DNA from: Chloroflexota bacterium
GTDB taxonomy: Bacteria > Chloroflexota > Chloroflexia > Thermomicrobiales > UBA6265
Direction: 5' to 3'
NCBI GenBank assembly: GCA_019348515.1
Contig: JAHWJF010000099.1
Coordinates: forward strand, 1-9,129
DNA length: 9,129 nt
The position numbers and the translations under genes were made by a program. Positions 7,191-9,129 of the stretch are shown in pieces (position 1 is the first letter of the stretch; every line of letters begins with the position of its first letter). The notes under the pieces are model-generated. The model was not told the DNA's origin. It was given only the letters and a program-made list of their open reading frames with translations, and made no database searches.

Positions 7191-7484
7191 CTATTGGAGG
7201 AGCAGCTCGAACCTCAGCTGATCACGCTCCGATGAGGCCAGCCGGCGATTCACGAGGTGATACAGCCCGACGACGAAGTCTCGGGTATGAGGACTGAGCG
7301 CGGTGCCCACGACGGCCCCCGCCACACCTCCGACAACGGTGCCGAGCAGAAATGGACCCACCGGCGAACCCTGCGCCACGGACGCTCCGGGCAACTGCGC
7401 GCTGCGGTCGTCGGTCGGAATCTGCAGATGTCTCGACACCCGTTCGTCCTCCGCGAGGGGCTGCACAAACCGTTCTCGCGTCAT
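7191..7484 (-). CDS. Small single-pass membrane protein, YtxH-like, unknown function
   Basis: A 97-residue protein that I do not assign to a named gene. The N-terminal 40 residues are polar and charged. Residues 43-63 form one Gly-rich hydrophobic segment (GPFLLGTVVGGVAGAVVGTAL) with GxxxG-like spacing. It is followed by SPHTRD and a basic amphipathic tail. This pattern resembles YtxH/gas-vesicle-type small membrane proteins, in which a Gly-rich helix ends in an AP-K/R-x-G-like motif, but the match is loose. I chose the ATG at 7484 because its ATGA overlaps the rsfS stop, which implies translational coupling. An in-frame start at 7517 would lie inside rsfS. The gene is transcribed with rsfS and probably tRNA-Met. 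Being a true protein is likely; its role is unknown. Confidence 0.72.
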   Translation of the reverse strand: MTRERFVQPLAEDERVSRHLQIPTDDRSAQLPGASVAQGSPVGPFLLGTVVGGVAGAVVGTALSPHTRDFVVGLYHLVNRRLASSERDQLRFELLLQ

Positions 7485-7876
7485 TGAATCGCCAAGAGTG
7501 TTGGGGCTTCGGCCCACAAGTCTTCGAGGCGATAAAAGTCACGCTGATCTTCCGAAAAGATATGCACCAGCACATCGCCAAAGTCGAGCACAATCCAGCC
7601 ACTGGTTGCTCCGCCCTCGATGCGCTGCGGCCGTATACCTGCTTCCGCCATGCGCTCGGCGACGGTCCGGTTGATTGCGCGGAGCTGGCGTTCATTGGCA
7701 CCGGCAGTGATCACAAAATAGTCAGCGAAGGGCGAGAGCTCGTGAATGTCGAGGACGACCGTGTCGCGAGCTGGCGTGTCACTGATGATGTCAGCAAGCA
7801 GGAGCGCCCGTTCGCGTCCCGCTTCCGCTGCGGGGTCGCGCAGAACCACGTCGACGTCCTCGGCCTCAGATGACAC
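7481..7876 (-). CDS. rsfS: Ribosomal silencing factor RsfS
   Basis: RsfS binds uL14 on the 50S subunit and blocks joining with 30S, damping translation when nutrients are scarce. The 131-residue protein has the family core: VVLDIHELSPFADYFVITAG (40-59), N-E-R-Q-L-R-A-I (61-68), a central EGG (87-89), GWIVLDFGDVLVHIF (93-107) and RDFYRLEDLW (112-121). The first 20 residues before the core are acidic and not conserved as far as I can tell. The start is GTG at 7876, with GGAG at 7883-7886 spaced 6 nt upstream. It lies 40 nt after tRNA-Met on the same strand. Its stop overlaps the start of the small membrane-protein gene. In many bacteria rsfS sits beside nadD, but no nadD is visible here. Confidence 0.95.
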   Translation of the reverse strand: MSSEAEDVDVVLRDPAAEAGRERALLLADIISDTPARDTVVLDIHELSPFADYFVITAGANERQLRAINRTVAERMAEAGIRPQRIEGGATSGWIVLDFGDVLVHIFSEDQRDFYRLEDLWAEAPTLLAIQ

Positions 7877-7916
7877 AGACCACTCCAGAATTACCTGCGG
7901 CCACGGCGAGACGAGG

Positions 7917-7988
7917 TGAGCCTGGCAGGGATCGAACCTGCGACCCTGGGGTTATGAGCCCCGTGCTCTGCCACTGAGCTACAGGCCC
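7917..7988 (-). tRNA. tRNA-Met (anticodon CAT)
   Basis: A full 72-nt cloverleaf folds on the minus strand, with CCA not encoded. The acceptor stem pairs GGGCCTG with CAGGCTC (one G-U pair), with discriminator A. The D arm is GCTC/GAGC with a 7-nt loop. The anticodon loop is CTCATAA, giving CAT. The T arm is GCAGG/CCTGC around TTCGATC. Position 1 pairs with 72 (G-C) and 11-24 is C-G, which argues for an elongator rather than the initiator. However, the anticodon stem carries a GGGG/CCCC run, and C27-A43 is mismatched. tRNA-Ile2, whose CAT is read as lysidine-AU after TilS modification, cannot be excluded from sequence alone. The gene is directly upstream of rsfS. I see no clear promoter before it. 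Confidence 0.93.
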
Positions 7989-8265
7989 GCTCACAAAAAG
8001 TACCGTGGTGACTGCGCTGGCGCCGCCGAGTTTCCACCGTCGGCACACTGCGCATCCCATAACCAATACTCGTGGGGAAATCGCTCCGGCCATATTTCCA
8101 CAGCATCATTGTACCGGAGAGTGGCCGGGTCACACCCGATTCTGACCGCATTATCTCACTCTGCGTAGAGGGGCATGACTCCTGCTGCTCCGGCGGAGCG
8201 TCGCGGGCGCGTATGTCCCGTTGACAGAGAAAGAAATTCGTCCAGGGAAACGGGGAGACTGAAAA
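7989..8265. other. Divergent intergenic region between tRNA-Met and the secreted-protein gene
   Basis: This 277-nt gap must hold the promoters for tRNA-Met (minus) and the secreted-protein gene (plus), but I find no convincing pair of hexamers. Isolated hits are a perfect TTGACA at 8221-8226 without a usable -10, and a minus-strand TACAAT at 8108-8113, about 120 nt before the tRNA. No small gene or RNA structure stands out. Confidence 0.4.
8252..8257 (+). promoter_or_regulatory. Shine-Dalgarno sequence of the secreted-protein gene
   Basis: GGGGAG lies 8 nt before the ATG at 8266. This supports that start rather than the GTG directly after it. Confidence 0.55.
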
Positions 8266-8892
8266 ATGGTGAGTCGATTATCGCTATTCGTGATGGCGGG
8301 CGTGTTGAGTCTGGGAGTGGTCGACCTCGCACATGCCCAGGAAGCTTCCCCAAGCCCTGACTCAAGCCAAGCCGCATCGTGCGAGGAGATCGAGCCCCGC
8401 GACGCGGCGTTCTTCGAGACCGTGGCTGGCACGCCCGAGGCGAGCGCCAATGAAGGTATTCCGGAGCAGGACGCAGCTGGGGCGTCACCAACACCGTTTG
8501 CGATGCCGGAAGGGGAGATGGCGGACGAGGCAACCGCGGCGGCTGTATCGGAACTCTATGTACAACTGATCGCCTGTCTGAACGCGAACGATTTCTTGCG
8601 GGCCTACGCGCTCTACACCGAAGACTATCTGGTACGAAACCTCAGCGAGGAAGCGATAACTCGACTCGAGGCCACACCGGTGCCGAGTGATGAATCAACC
8701 CGCAGTGAGTTCGGCGGACTCATGGATGCACGCATGCTGGAGGACGGTCGGGTCGCCGCGCTCGTGACGGTCTCAAACCCACAGTCGGGTGACGTTCTGA
8801 TTCACGCGATCTTGCGTGAGGAGGACGGAAGACTGCGGATCGATGACGAGGCGGTGGTCGAATCGGAGGTTTCCGCGACCCCGGCATCATAA
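8266..8892 (+). CDS. Secreted protein of unknown function, NTF2/SnoaL-like C-terminal part
   Basis: I do not recognise this 208-residue protein as a named gene. Residues 1-24 look like a classical signal peptide: one Arg, a hydrophobic core (LSLFVMAGVLSLGVV) and AHA before Gln25 as signal peptidase I site. Residues 25-90 are rich in Ala, Ser, Pro, Glu and Thr and probably disordered. From about 90 onward there is a helix (SELYVQLIACLNANDFLRAY), then ALYTEDYLV. Later come a strand-like DGRVAALVTVSN and HAILREEDGRLRIDDE. This helix-then-strands order with a closing dG-x-hydrophobic-x-Ib-dd pattern resembles the NTF2/SnoaL fold, often a ligand-binding or sensing domain without catalysis. Cys39 and Cys104 could form a disulfide outside the cell. 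The ORF has normal codon use and a good ribosome site. It stands alone, between two minus-strand tRNAs. Confidence 0.8.
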   Translation: MVSRLSLFVMAGVLSLGVVDLAHAQEASPSPDSSQAASCEEIEPRDAAFFETVAGTPEASANEGIPEQDAAGASPTPFAMPEGEMADEATAAAVSELYVQLIACLNANDFLRAYALYTEDYLVRNLSEEAITRLEATPVPSDESTRSEFGGLMDARMLEDGRVAALVTVSNPQSGDVLIHAILREEDGRLRIDDEAVVESEVSATPAS

Positions 8893-8997
8893 CCGACAGT
8901 AGCGCCGCCCAATCTACGCTTCCGACACGGCACCCACGCTGAGATGGCAGGTAGCGCGGTTCAGCCTACGCGCTGTCTCTAAGCAGAGATCCGAAAG

Positions 8998-9034
8998 GTA
9001 ACAAGAGGGGCGCTCCCGCGGCCCCTCTTGTTAC
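8998..9034. terminator. Probable bidirectional terminator
   Basis: A perfect 14-bp inverted repeat (8998-9011 with 9021-9034) surrounds a 9-nt loop. The inner five pairs are GGGGC/GCCCC and the outer nine are AT-richer. Neither strand has a long T run. Once the GC core forms, each strand is followed by a T-rich stretch (TCTTGTTAC plus TCTTGG on plus; TCTTGTTACCTTTCGG on minus). It lies 105 nt after the secreted-protein gene (+) and 28 nt after tRNA-Gly (-), where convergent transcripts should end. It is the only strong hairpin I see in the window. Confidence 0.65.
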
Positions 9035-9062
9035 TCTTGGCGCATTACTGCCAGTTTCGGGG

Positions 9063-9129
9063 AGCGGGGGACGAGACTCGAACTCGCGACAGCCTGCTTG
9101 GAAGGCAGGTACTCTACCAACTGAGTTAC
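9063..9129 (-). tRNA. tRNA-Gly (anticodon TCC), 5' end cut by window edge
   Basis: The minus strand holds nucleotides 7-73 of a tRNA; the first six acceptor bases lie beyond 9129. The D stem ACTC/GAGT, the anticodon stem CCTGC/GCAGG with loop CTTCCAA (anticodon TCC) and the T arm GCGAG/CTCGT around TTCGAGT all fold. The 3' acceptor strand CCCCCGC predicts a 5' strand close to GCGGGGG, and the visible base 7 is G as expected. The discriminator is T, normal for bacterial tRNA-Gly. CCA is not encoded, since CCC follows. TCC reads GGA and GGG codons. Confidence 0.93.

Noticed and set aside
7352..7873. A 173-codon plus-strand frame antisense to rsfS and the small membrane-protein gene
   Set aside because: The minus-strand frame is a clear RsfS. 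The plus-strand translation has no family features.
8108..8113. Minus-strand TACAAT as -10 for tRNA-Met
   Set aside because: It is about 120 nt from the tRNA and lacks a -35 at normal spacing. A tRNA promoter is usually much closer.
8221..8249. Perfect TTGACA as -35 of the secreted-protein gene
   Set aside because: At 16-18 bp spacing the downstream hexamers (AGGGAA and neighbours) do not resemble a -10, and the implied start site would nearly touch the ribosome site.
1..9129. Mobile element, defence island, biosynthetic cluster or CRISPR array
   Set aside because: No transposase, integrase, repeat-spacer array, duplicated tRNA end or foreign-looking gene is visible. Both tRNAs lack attachment-like direct repeats within the window.

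Overview
The window is GC-rich (about 60% by eye), gene-dense bacterial chromosome. Every gene I can name is a core housekeeping gene. The split glycine decarboxylase (a separate GcvPA subunit), frequent GTG starts, tRNAs without encoded CCA and a small secreted protein with Ala/Pro/Thr-rich linkers would all fit a Chloroflexota member, perhaps Thermomicrobia-like. That placement is inference from protein style only. I see no phage, insertion sequence, CRISPR array, toxin-antitoxin pair or defence locus.

Layout. 2-2650 (+): the 3' part of gcvT, then gcvH and gcvPA, which encode the aminomethyl, lipoyl-carrier and first P-protein subunits of the glycine cleavage system. gcvPB, the partner that carries the PLP lysine, does not follow. 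2651-4747 (+): an extended -10 promoter, then der (ribosome-assembly GTPase), with plsY (acyl-phosphate:glycerol-3-phosphate acyltransferase) starting 1 nt after it. 4658-5752 (-): galE, convergent with plsY and overlapping its last 90 nt through an unusual C-terminal tail. 5753-5862: a divergent promoter region in which -10-like hexamers of both strands overlap. 5863-7119 (+): glyA, serine hydroxymethyltransferase. 7191-7988 (-): tRNA-Met(CAT), rsfS (ribosomal silencing factor) and a 97-residue single-pass membrane protein whose start overlaps the rsfS stop. 8266-8892 (+): a secreted protein of unknown function with an NTF2/SnoaL-like C-terminal part. 8998-9034: a perfect 14-bp inverted repeat, probably a two-way terminator. 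9063-9129 (-): tRNA-Gly(TCC), cut by the window end.

How they fit together. GlyA and the Gcv proteins form the serine/glycine one-carbon route: GlyA makes glycine and methylene-tetrahydrofolate from serine, and the Gcv system splits glycine to give more methylene-tetrahydrofolate, CO2, ammonia and NADH. Der and RsfS both act on the large ribosomal subunit, but in separate transcription units. PlsY starts phospholipid synthesis, and GalE supplies UDP-galactose or related sugars for surface glycans. I do not find a convincing undescribed system. The points most worth checking are the overlapping divergent promoter, the galE tail antisense to plsY, the missing gcvPB, the unusual tRNA-Met and the rsfS-linked membrane protein.
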